Part shown: piece by piece, positions 1 to 7,497 of the stretch
Position numbering within the stretch: position 1 is the stretch's first letter
Layout: the number at the start of each line of letters is the position of its first letter
Assembly: GCA_965207275.1 (NCBI GenBank)
Contig: CBDBMH010000002.1
Span: forward strand, 1,550,001 to 1,614,000
Reading direction: 5' to 3'
DNA from: Bin22 sp965207275
GTDB lineage: Bacteria > Chloroflexota > Dehalococcoidia > Lucifugimonadales > UBA3495
Length of the DNA stretch: 64,000 bases
Position numbers and translations under genes: made by a program
Notes under the pieces: generated by a model
Told to the model about the DNA's origin: nothing
What the model saw: the letters and a program-made list of their open reading frames with translations, nothing else
Databases searched by the model: none

Positions 1-279
1 GCGAAAGTAAACGCCGAAGTTGCCGCCGCCCGCACCATCCACGTAAACGTTCTGTCCCGGGCGCAGGCTGAAGAAGTCCCTGACCTGATCCGCACCCGGA
101 TCAACCTGCTGCCGGCCAACATCCAGGAAGTCCGCACCATCGATATTTCCGGTCTCGACCTGCAGGCCGACGGCGGCACCCACGTGGCCAACACTTCGGA
201 AGTGGGGCCCATCCGGGTGGTTGGACATGAGAGCAAGGGTCGTATCAACAAACGGCTGAGAATCGCGTTGGCCGAGTAG
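1..279 (+). CDS. alanyl-tRNA editing protein (AlaX-like), C-terminal part
   Basis: The open frame enters from the left edge and ends at the TAG at 277-279, so only the last 92 codons are visible. The segment carries DGGTHVANTSEVGPIRV followed by a basic strand and GRINKRLRIAL. This is the second-additional-domain signature shared by ThrRS, AlaRS and free-standing AlaX editing proteins, whose His and Cys/Asp ligands hold the zinc that hydrolyses mischarged Ser- or Gly-tRNA(Ala). The canonical Cys before GGTHV is Asp here, as I read it. A full AlaRS C-terminus would continue into a C-Ala domain, and it does not, which favours AlaX. The N-terminal part is outside the window. Confidence 0.7.
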   Translation, partial: AKVNAEVAAARTIHVNVLSRAQAEEVPDLIRTRINLLPANIQEVRTIDISGLDLQADGGTHVANTSEVGPIRVVGHESKGRINKRLRIALAE

Positions 280-314
280 GGCAAGAGAATAGAGACTGCT
301 GTTCCACTATCGGC

Positions 315-348
315 AGGTGGTCACCTCTCCAAACATCGGTTCTATACT
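315..348 (+). promoter_or_regulatory. possible promoter/operator upstream of hyuA
   Basis: TATACT at 343-348 is a plausible -10. The place where a -35 would sit is occupied by a short inverted repeat, AGGTG-GT-CACCT (315-326). There is no good -35 hexamer, so a regulated promoter is possible but unproven. Confidence 0.25.
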
Positions 349-406
349 CAGGTCTTGGTCCATAACATGCCACGGGGAAAACACAATCCGGCGCTGAAGA
401 GCACCT

Positions 407-2407
407 ATGACTCAAACTATAGTCGGCATTGATGTCGGCGGCACCTTCACCGATATTGCTATCCTCCGTGATGGCGTCCTTTCCGTCCATAAGCTCCCCT
501 CCACCCCTTCAGATCCCTCCCAGGGAGTACGCCTAGGCATAGGCGAAGTTGACGCCGGGCCCGCCCAGTACGTGCACGGCTCTACCGTTGCCACCAATGC
601 GCTGCTGGAGGGCAAGGGGGGACGCACCGCCCTGGTAACCACCCTGGGCTTCGAGGATGTGCTGGAAATTGGAAGGCAGAGCCGGTCTGATCTTTACGAC
701 TTGAACCTGGACCGGGCGCCGGCCCTGGCGCCGTGGGAACTCCGCTTCGGGCTGCCCGAAAGGGTTGACTACCAGGGAGAAATCCTGGAAGACCTGCAGG
801 ACGAAGCCGTTGAAACCCTGGTGAACCTGCTGGGGGAAGCGCAGGTAGACGGCGTGGCAGTGTCCTTCCTTTTCTCCTTTCTCAACCCCCTGCATGAGGA
901 AAAGCTGCTGGCCGCCCTGAGCAAGATGCCCGGACGGCCGTTCATATCCGTTTCTTCTCATGTGATACCGGAGTTTCGAGAATACGAGCGCACCAGTACT
1001 GTTGTGGTCAACTCCTACGTGGGACCCGTTATGGCGCGCTACCTGGGCGAACTGGAACGGTCCCTCGGCAGCGGGCTGCGCATTATGCAGTCGTCCGGCG
1101 GCAGCATAACGGCCCGAATGGCGTCGGAGCAGCCTGTCCGCACTATTCTCAGCGGCCCGGCCGGTGGCGTCGTTGGCGCCTTCCACACTGGCAGACAGGC
1201 CGGCTATCCCGACATTATCACCCTGGACATGGGCGGCACCTCAACGGACGTCTCCCTCTGCCCCGGCCGCATCAAGGAGACCACGTCGGCCACGTTGGGC
1301 GGTTACCCCATCAGCGTGCCAATGATCGAGATTCACACCGTGGGCGCCGGGGGCGGTTCCATTGCCCACGTTGACGCCGGCGGGGCCCTGGTGGTTGGTC
1401 CCGAGTCGGCGGGGGCCGATCCCGGGCCAGCCTGCTACGGCCGCGGGGACCGCATCACCGTGACGGACGCCAACCTGGTTCTGGGAAGGCTGATGCCAGC
1501 CCAGTTTCTTGGCGGCCGTCTGAAGCTGGATCAGGAACGCTCCAGGAGCTTGATCGCTAAGCTGGCCCGGGAGATAGGCACAACTGCGGAGGACACTGCC
1601 CTGGGCATCATCCGGGTCGTCAACGCCAACATGGAGCGGGCCATTCGGACCATTTCCCTGGAGCGGGGCTACGACCCGCGCCTGTTCACCCTTGTGCCCT
1701 TCGGCGGCGCCGGGCCCATGCACAGCTGCGAACTGGCCCAGGAGCTGGGCATACCCCGGGTGTTGGTCCCCACCCACCCGGGTATCCTTTCCGCCCTGGG
1801 CGTTGCCATTGCCGACATTGTGAAAGACTATTCCCGCACGGTGATGCTGCGCGGGGAGGACATCAGCCAGGTCAGACTGGAAGAGGAGTTTCACGGCATG
1901 GAAGGCCAGGCCCGGTCCGAGCTCCGCCATGAGGGCCTGCCTTCCGACGAAATGGTGTCCCGCCGCTACCTGGACGCCCGCTACGTGGGGCAGTCCTTCG
2001 AGTTGACCATCGACTATCCCTCTCTTTCCCCACGCGCCGACTTGCAGCGCTCAATCGCCAACAGCTTTTATCAGGCCCACATGCAGCGCTTCGGCTACGC
2101 GGACCGCAATGAGGCGGTGGAGATCGTCAACCTTCGCCTGAAGATGGAACTGGCAGTGGAAAAGCCCCAGGCTGCCGTGCAGCAGCAGGGCGAAATCGAC
2201 GCGGCGGCCGCCCGGATTGGTGAAACGGAGGTTATCTTCCGGCAGGGATCTGAAGCTGCCACCCTTTTTAACCGGGACCTGCTGAAAACAGGGAACCGGA
2301 TTGAAGGACCGGCGCTGCTGGTCCAACTGGATACGACAATAGTAGTCCCGCCGGGTTGGGGCGGATTCGTGGATCCTTACGGCAACCTGGTACTGGAACC
2401 TGTTTAG
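407..2407 (+). CDS. hyuA: hydantoinase/oxoprolinase family protein, subunit A
   Basis: A 666-residue protein of the HyuA / 5-oxoprolinase N-terminal / acetone carboxylase beta family, which uses ATP in ring opening of hydantoins, 5-oxoproline or related cyclic amides. The N-terminus has the actin-like phosphate loop IGIDVGGTFTDIAI-type motif (residues 5-18). The middle has STVATNALLEGKGGRTALVTT and a second nucleotide motif, DMGGTSTDVSL (about residue 275). Length is normal for a separate A subunit. The matching B subunit lies at 3327-4919, with a PIG-L deacetylase between them. All three are on plus with short gaps (47 and 20 bases), so they probably form one operon. The true substrate cannot be read from sequence. 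The start ATG at 407 has only a weak ribosome-binding site. Confidence 0.88.
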   Translation: MTQTIVGIDVGGTFTDIAILRDGVLSVHKLPSTPSDPSQGVRLGIGEVDAGPAQYVHGSTVATNALLEGKGGRTALVTTLGFEDVLEIGRQSRSDLYDLNLDRAPALAPWELRFGLPERVDYQGEILEDLQDEAVETLVNLLGEAQVDGVAVSFLFSFLNPLHEEKLLAALSKMPGRPFISVSSHVIPEFREYERTSTVVVNSYVGPVMARYLGELERSLGSGLRIMQSSGGSITARMASEQPVRTILSGPAGGVVGAFHTGRQAGYPDIITLDMGGTSTDVSLCPGRIKETTSATLGGYPISVPMIEIHTVGAGGGSIAHVDAGGALVVGPESAGADPGPACYGRGDRITVTDANLVLGRLMPAQFLGGRLKLDQERSRSLIAKLAREIGTTAEDTALGIIRVVNANMERAIRTISLERGYDPRLFTLVPFGGAGPMHSCELAQELGIPRVLVPTHPGILSALGVAIADIVKDYSRTVMLRGEDISQVRLEEEFHGMEGQARSELRHEGLPSDEMVSRRYLDARYVGQSFELTIDYPSLSPRADLQRSIANSFYQAHMQRFGYADRNEAVEIVNLRLKMELAVEKPQAAVQQQGEIDAAAARIGETEVIFRQGSEAATLFNRDLLKTGNRIEGPALLVQLDTTIVVPPGWGGFVDPYGNLVLEPV

Positions 2408-2454
2408 GGTGACGATTCCGCACCCTGGAGATTTCGCGTTGGAGCCTGTTTCCC

Positions 2455-3306
2455 ATGAAAGCCACCGTTAAAGATCTGAGCCACCTGCGCCTGCTGGCTG
2501 CATTTGCTCATCCCGACGACGAGGGATTCGGCAGCGGCGGCACCCTGGCCATGCTGGTGGACAGAGGGGCACGCGTCACCCTGGTCTGCGGCACCAATGG
2601 CGACGTGGGAGAGATCAGCGACCCGGCCCTGGCGACGCCGGAAACCCTGGCCCGGGTGAGGCAGCAGGAGCTGAAGGACGCTATGGCCGTTACGGGCGTT
2701 GCTGACATACGCTTTCTCAACTACCGGGATTCGGGCATGGCCGGGACCGAAGATAACGAGCACCCCAACTCTTTGCATCAGGCCGATCCGTCCACTGTGG
2801 TTGCGGTCCTGGCGGACATTATTCAGGAAACCCGACCGGACATTGTGATAACCCATGATCCCTCCGGGGGCTACGGCCACCCGGACCACCGGGCCATGTG
2901 CCGGCACACTACTGAGGCCCACCAAAGGTCAGTGGCCATGACGCACAACGATTCACCTTCTCTCTATTACGTCTGCTTTCCCCGCAGCAACTTCCAGCGG
3001 ATGTGGCACAAGATGGTGGAAATGAACATCACCCCTCCCTTCGCCAGCCAGGACATTGATCTGGTGGGCACACCGGACGAGGAAGTTACCACCGTGTTGG
3101 ACATCAGCTCCTATGTGGACACCAAGATCGATTCACTGAACTGCCACCGCACCCAAATTGATGCCAACGGACCCTTTGCCCAGCTTCCACAGGACATGAC
3201 TCGGGAGATAATGGGAACCGAATACTACATGCTTGTTTTCCCGGAAGGCACGGAGCCCCGCAACGACCTTTTGGGCAGCCTGCAGCCCACCCGGCCTACA
3301 GGGTGA
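2455..3306 (+). CDS. PIG-L (LmbE-like) family deacetylase
   Basis: A 283-residue zinc-dependent N-deacetylase of the PIG-L/LmbE/MshB/BshB family. The diagnostic AHPDDE motif lies at residues 19-24 and supplies two of the zinc ligands and the general base. The third ligand region, GYGHPDHRA, is near residue 142. Family members remove acetyl groups from N-acetylglucosamine-type conjugates (mycothiol, bacillithiol, GPI precursors) or from small N-acyl compounds. Its place between hyuA and hyuB suggests it acts on the same substrate stream, for example on an N-acyl product of ring opening. That is inference from context. Confidence 0.85.
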   Translation: MKATVKDLSHLRLLAAFAHPDDEGFGSGGTLAMLVDRGARVTLVCGTNGDVGEISDPALATPETLARVRQQELKDAMAVTGVADIRFLNYRDSGMAGTEDNEHPNSLHQADPSTVVAVLADIIQETRPDIVITHDPSGGYGHPDHRAMCRHTTEAHQRSVAMTHNDSPSLYYVCFPRSNFQRMWHKMVEMNITPPFASQDIDLVGTPDEEVTTVLDISSYVDTKIDSLNCHRTQIDANGPFAQLPQDMTREIMGTEYYMLVFPEGTEPRNDLLGSLQPTRPTG

Positions 3307-3326
3307 TGAACACGGAGGGCAGCTAA

Positions 3327-4919
3327 ATGCCGGTAGACGCCATCAGCCTGGAAGTTTTCAAGAATATGTTCATCTCCGTTTCCGAGGAGATGGGCGTGGC
3401 CCTGCTCCGCACGGCCTATTCCCCCAACATCAAGGAGCGGCGGGACTTCTCCTGCGCAATTTTCGATCCCGAGGGACAGATGGTAGCCCAGGCGGCCCAT
3501 CAGCCCGTCCATTTGGGCGCCATGCCGGCGTCGGTCCGGGCCGCGCTGGATACCTTTCCCGGCTCCCTCCGTCCCGGGGATATGGTAATCCTCAATGATC
3601 CATACCTGGGAGGCACCCACCTGCCCGACATTACCCTCGTTGCCCCGGTATTCGTCACGACAAACGGCGAAAGGAAGATGGTGGGGTTCGTTTCCAACCG
3701 GGGCCACCACGCCGACGTGGGAGGTATGACCCCCGGCTCGCTGCCCCTGTCCACGGAGCTGTACCAGGAAGGCATGATTCTTCCCCCCATCAAGCTGGCG
3801 CGAGGCGGACGCTTGAACCAGGAGGTTGTGCAGCTGATCTGCCGCAACTCCCGTACGCCTGAGGAGCGTCGGGGCGACCTGGCCGCGCAGATCGCCTCCA
3901 TCCGGGTCGGCGAGAAGCGCCTGCAGGAGGTCGTGGAAAGGTACGGAGTCGCCGAAACCGGGGAGCACATGGCAGCGTTGCTGGACTATTCGGAGCGGGT
4001 GACCCGCCAGGCCATCGGCCGCATTCCCGACGGCGTATACCGGGTGGTGGACTACATGGACGATGACGGCCTCACCGAGGAACCGGTTCCCATCGCCGTG
4101 GCCATCACCATCGACGGGGATGCCATGACCATCGACTTTACCGGCACCTCGCGCCAGCGCCCCGGGTGCATCAATGCTCCCCAGGCCGTCACCATGTCAG
4201 CCAGCCTCTATATGGTACGGTGCGTGGTGGGCGATGATGCGCCCGCCAACCAGGGGTGCCTGCGGCCGGTCAACGTCATTACTCCCCGGGGCACGCTGGT
4301 CAACCCGGAGCCACAGCGGGGCGTGGCCGGCGGCAACGTGGAGACCTCCCAGCGAATAACGGACGTTTTGCTCACCGCAATGTCCCAGGCATTGCCCGAA
4401 CTCATCCCGGCCGCCAGCCAGGGCACCATGAACAACCTGCTCATCGGTGGACACGACCTTGAGCGGGAGCGCCCCTTCGTATATTACGAAACCATCGGCG
4501 GCGGCATGGGCGGCCGGCCCACCAAAGACGGGGTCTCCGGAATTCATACCCACATGACCAACACCATGAACACCCCCATCGAGGCATTAGAGTTCGCCTT
4601 TCCCCTACGGCTGAAGCGGTACGCCTTGCGCCGCGGGTCCGGCGGCCACGGCCTTCATCAGGGCGGCGATGGCCTGGTGCGAGACGTTGAGTTTCTGGGC
4701 CCCGCGCGGGTTACTATCCTCTCGGAGCGGCGAAAGTTCCACCCCCCCGGCTTCCACGGGGGGCATCACGGCCAGCCGGGCGAGAACGTGTTGCTCAAGG
4801 GCGGTTACGAGGAGGTGCATCTGGCAGGAAAGGAAACTTTGGACGTGGAGGCCGGTGACATTCTGAGCATCCGTACGCCCGGCGGCGGCGGTTGGGGAAA
4901 GCCACCGGAAGAACCGTAG
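3327..4919 (+). CDS. hyuB: hydantoinase B / oxoprolinase family protein, subunit B
   Basis: A 530-residue HyuB-family protein, the partner of HyuA. Family blocks visible include DPYLGGTHLPDITLVAPVF and GFVSNRGHHADVGGMTPGS near residues 90-135, and the C-terminal block LRRGSGGHGLHQGGDGLVRD near residue 435. The N-terminus begins directly with DAISLEVFKNMFISVSEEMG, the normal HyuB start, and a GGAGG sits 8 bases before the ATG. With HyuA it should form the heteromeric ATP-dependent cyclic-amidase. Function beyond family level is unknown. Confidence 0.88.
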   Translation: MPVDAISLEVFKNMFISVSEEMGVALLRTAYSPNIKERRDFSCAIFDPEGQMVAQAAHQPVHLGAMPASVRAALDTFPGSLRPGDMVILNDPYLGGTHLPDITLVAPVFVTTNGERKMVGFVSNRGHHADVGGMTPGSLPLSTELYQEGMILPPIKLARGGRLNQEVVQLICRNSRTPEERRGDLAAQIASIRVGEKRLQEVVERYGVAETGEHMAALLDYSERVTRQAIGRIPDGVYRVVDYMDDDGLTEEPVPIAVAITIDGDAMTIDFTGTSRQRPGCINAPQAVTMSASLYMVRCVVGDDAPANQGCLRPVNVITPRGTLVNPEPQRGVAGGNVETSQRITDVLLTAMSQALPELIPAASQGTMNNLLIGGHDLERERPFVYYETIGGGMGGRPTKDGVSGIHTHMTNTMNTPIEALEFAFPLRLKRYALRRGSGGHGLHQGGDGLVRDVEFLGPARVTILSERRKFHPPGFHGGHHGQPGENVLLKGGYEEVHLAGKETLDVEAGDILSIRTPGGGGWGKPPEEP

Positions 4920-4948
4920 AAATGAAAAGCCGGAGGCCCCGCGCCCAC

Positions 4949-5125
4949 GGCAATCGCGTCTTAAAGAACTGTCACTCTGAGCGAAGCCGAAGAGTCTGGA
5001 ATTCAACCCACGAGCGTGCTCGCCGACCCGATACCAGACTGAAGACAAGGCTTTTAGGCTCTTCGGCAGGCTCAGAGCGACATGACCGCTGTTCAAAGTG
5101 TCAGCCTGCATTTAAGGCGATTGCC
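4949..5125. repeat. dispersed inverted-terminus repeat, copy 1 (MITE/REP-like)
   Basis: A 177-base element with imperfect terminal inverted repeats: GGCAATCGCGTCTTAA at 4949-4964 faces TTTAAGGCGATTGCC at 5111-5125. A second inner pair is GTCACTCTGAGCGAAGCC (4971-4988) against the GGCTCTTCGGCAGGCTCAGAGCGACATGAC-like stretch at 5057-5086. Nearly identical direct repeats GCCCCGCGCCCAYGG flank it at 4936-4950 and 5128-5142 (one mismatch) and may be a target-site duplication. Both ends are homologous, in reverse orientation, to the ends of the element at 48466-48591. It holds no gene. Confidence 0.7.
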
Positions 5126-5148
5126 CTGCCCCGCGCCCATGGCGAGCA

Positions 5149-5178
5149 TTGACAATCCAGCTTCCGTTAGTGTATAGA
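5149..5178 (+). promoter_or_regulatory. sigma-70 type promoter
   Basis: TTGACA (5149-5154), 18-base spacer, TATAGA (5173-5178). It lies just after the repeat element and its right-hand direct repeat, 65 bases before the start of the small gene at 5243. Confidence 0.6.
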
Positions 5179-5242
5179 TTTTCTACAGAGAATTGGGTTC
5201 GGCATGGTCGCCGAAATCACTGGTATTAATGGAGGAGGAGTT

Positions 5243-5488
5243 ATGCCAGATGTCTACTACGTGAGGCCCAGTAATTTCCTGTCCGACTCTCGTGACAAGA
5301 CAATCATCACCGGCGATTCCGAGGACGAAGTTCTCGGCAAAGTGTATGACTATCTTCGTACCCCCGAGGCGCGCCAGCGCTACCCGGCAGTGGAAGACCC
5401 CACGGAGCTGGAGAACAACATTCGCAAGTGCATCTTCGTCAAGGGTCAGAAGGTTTTCGGCACCCGCGCGCCCGACGCTGAAGAGTAG
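5243..5488 (+). CDS. small hypothetical protein
   Basis: An 81-residue soluble protein starting MPDVYYVRPSNFLSDSRDKT. An upstream in-frame ATG exists at 5204, but the ATG at 5243 has a very strong GGAGGAGG-type ribosome-binding site (5231-5240), so it is preferred. The gene has its own promoter (5149-5178) and a strong terminator (5519-5546), and is therefore a monocistronic unit. No known domain is recognised. The sequence is rich in charged residues, contains one cysteine and has no membrane segment. The complete regulatory set argues that it is a real expressed gene. Confidence 0.7.
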   Translation: MPDVYYVRPSNFLSDSRDKTIITGDSEDEVLGKVYDYLRTPEARQRYPAVEDPTELENNIRKCIFVKGQKVFGTRAPDAEE

Positions 5489-5518
5489 TCAATAGGCCTC
5501 AGGCTCCAAGTCAAAGCC

Positions 5519-5556
5519 AGGGCCCCGGACGGCTGTCCGGGGCCCTCATTCTTTTC
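5519..5556 (+). terminator. Rho-independent terminator
   Basis: A perfect 12-bp stem, AGGGCCCCGGAC (5519-5530) with GTCCGGGGCCCT (5535-5546) and a 4-base loop, followed by CATTCTTTTC. It ends the small gene at 5243-5488. Confidence 0.85.
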
Positions 5557-5576
5557 ATCCCCTTGACGGCCGAAAC

Positions 5577-5921
5577 CTAATTGCCGTCGTCGAAACTGAC
5601 GATGACGATGGCATTGGCGATCAGAGTCCCGTCCGTGCCCTCGTCATTCAACACCTGAAGCCCGCCGTGGACCACATTAATAAATCCCGTGCCGTGGGGC
5701 AGCGTGGCGACTACCGCGTCGCCGTCCACCTTGCCCGGCTCGGGGACGCCAATGGTAACGTCCACCCGCATATCGTCTGCCGTCTTGCCAATGAGCCGCT
5801 GAAAGCCCAGGCTGCTGTGGTGCAGCGCATCGAAAACCGCCCGCTTGGCTGCGTTGGTATAGTCCAGGCCGTGAACGTCCACGCCCATTCCCATCTCGGT
5901 AACACATCGTACCAGTGCCAT
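5577..5921 (-). CDS. Lin0512 family protein
   Basis: A 114-residue protein with the conserved hypothetical Lin0512-family layout: an N-terminal MGMGVDVHGLDYTNAAKRAV block, a central GVPEPGKVDGDAVVATLPHG block and a C-terminal small-residue strand. The family is uniform in length (about 110-120 residues) and this copy is complete. Its biochemical role is unknown; homologues are small cytosolic proteins with a ring-hydrolase/cyclase-like fold by annotation. The ATG follows GGTGAAGAA. It is the last minus-strand gene after fumC, with a 96-base gap. Confidence 0.7.
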   Translation of the reverse strand: MALVRCVTEMGMGVDVHGLDYTNAAKRAVFDALHHSSLGFQRLIGKTADDMRVDVTIGVPEPGKVDGDAVVATLPHGTGFINVVHGGLQVLNDEGTDGTLIANAIVIVSFDDGN

Positions 5922-6017
5922 TTCTTCACCCCTTAGCTATGTATTGAGTCCGCCAAAAATTACGCCCACATTCCACAGGTGAACCGCTGGGGTCCCTTTC
6001 CGTCCTACGAGAAAGGG

Positions 6018-7439
6018 TCAGCCCCCGCCGCCGCGCACTTCCAGGCTGGGCTTGGTCATCTCTTCCGGGTTCAACAGCTCGGTGAGCTGCTCATCGGTTA
6101 TTTCAGTTCGCTGCTGGGCCACTTCCCGAATCGTCTGCCCGGTAGCGGCAGCTTCCTTGGCAATGGCGGCCGCCGCGTCGTATCCGATAGCCGGCGCCAG
6201 GGCGGTGCCCAGCATCAGGCCCTTTTCCACCATGGCCGGCCCCACGTCTGTGGCCTCAATCCCCTTGACGCACTGCTCGGCAAAGTTGTTGGCCGACGCC
6301 GCCAGCAACGAAATGGACTGCAACAGGTTGTAGGCAGCCACCGGCATCATCGTGTTCAGCTCGAAGTAGCCTCCCTGGCCGGCCAGCGTTACTGCTGCGT
6401 CATTCCCCACCACGTGAGCGGCGACCTGTATTACCGACTCGGAAATCACCGGATTCACTTTGCCTGGCATGATGGAACTGCCGGGCTGGACTTCGGGCAC
6501 AGTGATTTCGCCCAGGCCGGCCCGGGGCCCGCAGGCAATGAACCTGATGTCGTTGGCAATCTTGTGCAAGCTGATGGCAATGGTCCGCAGTTCCCCGCTG
6601 GCCTCCACTATCCCGTCCAAAGTGGCCTGGGCCTGGAAATGGTTGTCGGTTTCCCGGACTTCAACGCCGGTCACCTCGGACAAGGTCTGGCAGGTGCGGG
6701 CCGAAAACTCCGGGTGAGTGTTGACGCCCGTACCCACGGCAGTACCGCCCAGGGCCACCTCCGCCAGCGCTTCCTGGGCTCGGCGCAACCGCCGGATGCC
6801 GTTCTCCGCCTGGCCGGCATACCCCAGAAACTCCTGGCCGAGCCTGACCGGCGTGGCATCTTGCAGGTGTGTACGCCCGGTCTTGATAACGGGCCAGAAC
6901 TCCTCCGCCTTCGCCTGCAATTCAGCCCGGAGAAACTCCAGGCCCGGCATCAGGTCCTCCCTTATGGCAATCAATGCCGCCAGGTGAATGGCCGTGGGAA
7001 TGACGTCGTTGGAGGACTGGCCCAGGTTGACATTGTCGTTGGGATGGACGATACGCGAACCAAGGTCGCCGCCCAGGAGTTGGGAGGCTCGGTTGGCAAT
7101 GACCTCGTTGGCGTTGGTGTTGGTGGAAGTCCCCGACCCGGTCTGGAAGATGTCCAGTACGAAGTGGTTGTCCAGTTTGCCTTCAATCACCTCCTGGGCC
7201 GCCTCCACTATGGCGTTGCCGATTTTCTCGTCAAGTACGCCCAGGGACATATTGGTCCTGGCCGCCGACTGCTTGATCAGGCCAAGAGCGCGAATGAAGG
7301 TACGAGGGAAGCGCAGGTCGCTGATGGGGAAGTTCAGCACCGCCCGCATGGTGGATGCCCCGTAAAGGGCGTCGGCGGGAACCTCCATCTCTCCCATGGA
7401 GTCCCGCTCGATTCTTACGTTGCCATTACTGGTCGTCAT
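6018..7439 (-). CDS. fumC: class II fumarate hydratase
   Basis: A 473-residue enzyme that interconverts fumarate and malate in the TCA cycle. The N-terminus reads RIERDSMGEMEVPADALYGAST, the standard class II fumarase opening. The family signature GSSIMPGKVNPV, holding the mobile catalytic serine loop, is in the C-terminal half, and the TGRTHLQDATPVRLGQEF block is present. The frame stays open 99 bases further upstream, but that extension overlaps the GMC gene and does not resemble fumarase, so the ATG at 7439 is chosen. The gap to the upstream GMC oxidoreductase is 58 bases and co-transcription is likely. Confidence 0.93.
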   Translation of the reverse strand: MTTSNGNVRIERDSMGEMEVPADALYGASTMRAVLNFPISDLRFPRTFIRALGLIKQSAARTNMSLGVLDEKIGNAIVEAAQEVIEGKLDNHFVLDIFQTGSGTSTNTNANEVIANRASQLLGGDLGSRIVHPNDNVNLGQSSNDVIPTAIHLAALIAIREDLMPGLEFLRAELQAKAEEFWPVIKTGRTHLQDATPVRLGQEFLGYAGQAENGIRRLRRAQEALAEVALGGTAVGTGVNTHPEFSARTCQTLSEVTGVEVRETDNHFQAQATLDGIVEASGELRTIAISLHKIANDIRFIACGPRAGLGEITVPEVQPGSSIMPGKVNPVISESVIQVAAHVVGNDAAVTLAGQGGYFELNTMMPVAAYNLLQSISLLAASANNFAEQCVKGIEATDVGPAMVEKGLMLGTALAPAIGYDAAAAIAKEAAATGQTIREVAQQRTEITDEQLTELLNPEEMTKPSLEVRGGGG

Positions 7440-7497
7440 ACTGGAAATACCGTCCTGATGTTTCTGCTTTGCGGTTCCCGGAGTGTCGGATGCCCAG

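Noticed and set aside
4892..5152. Open frame across the repeat at 4949-5125
   Set aside because: It only reads through the inverted-repeat element and overlaps hyuB; no coding character.
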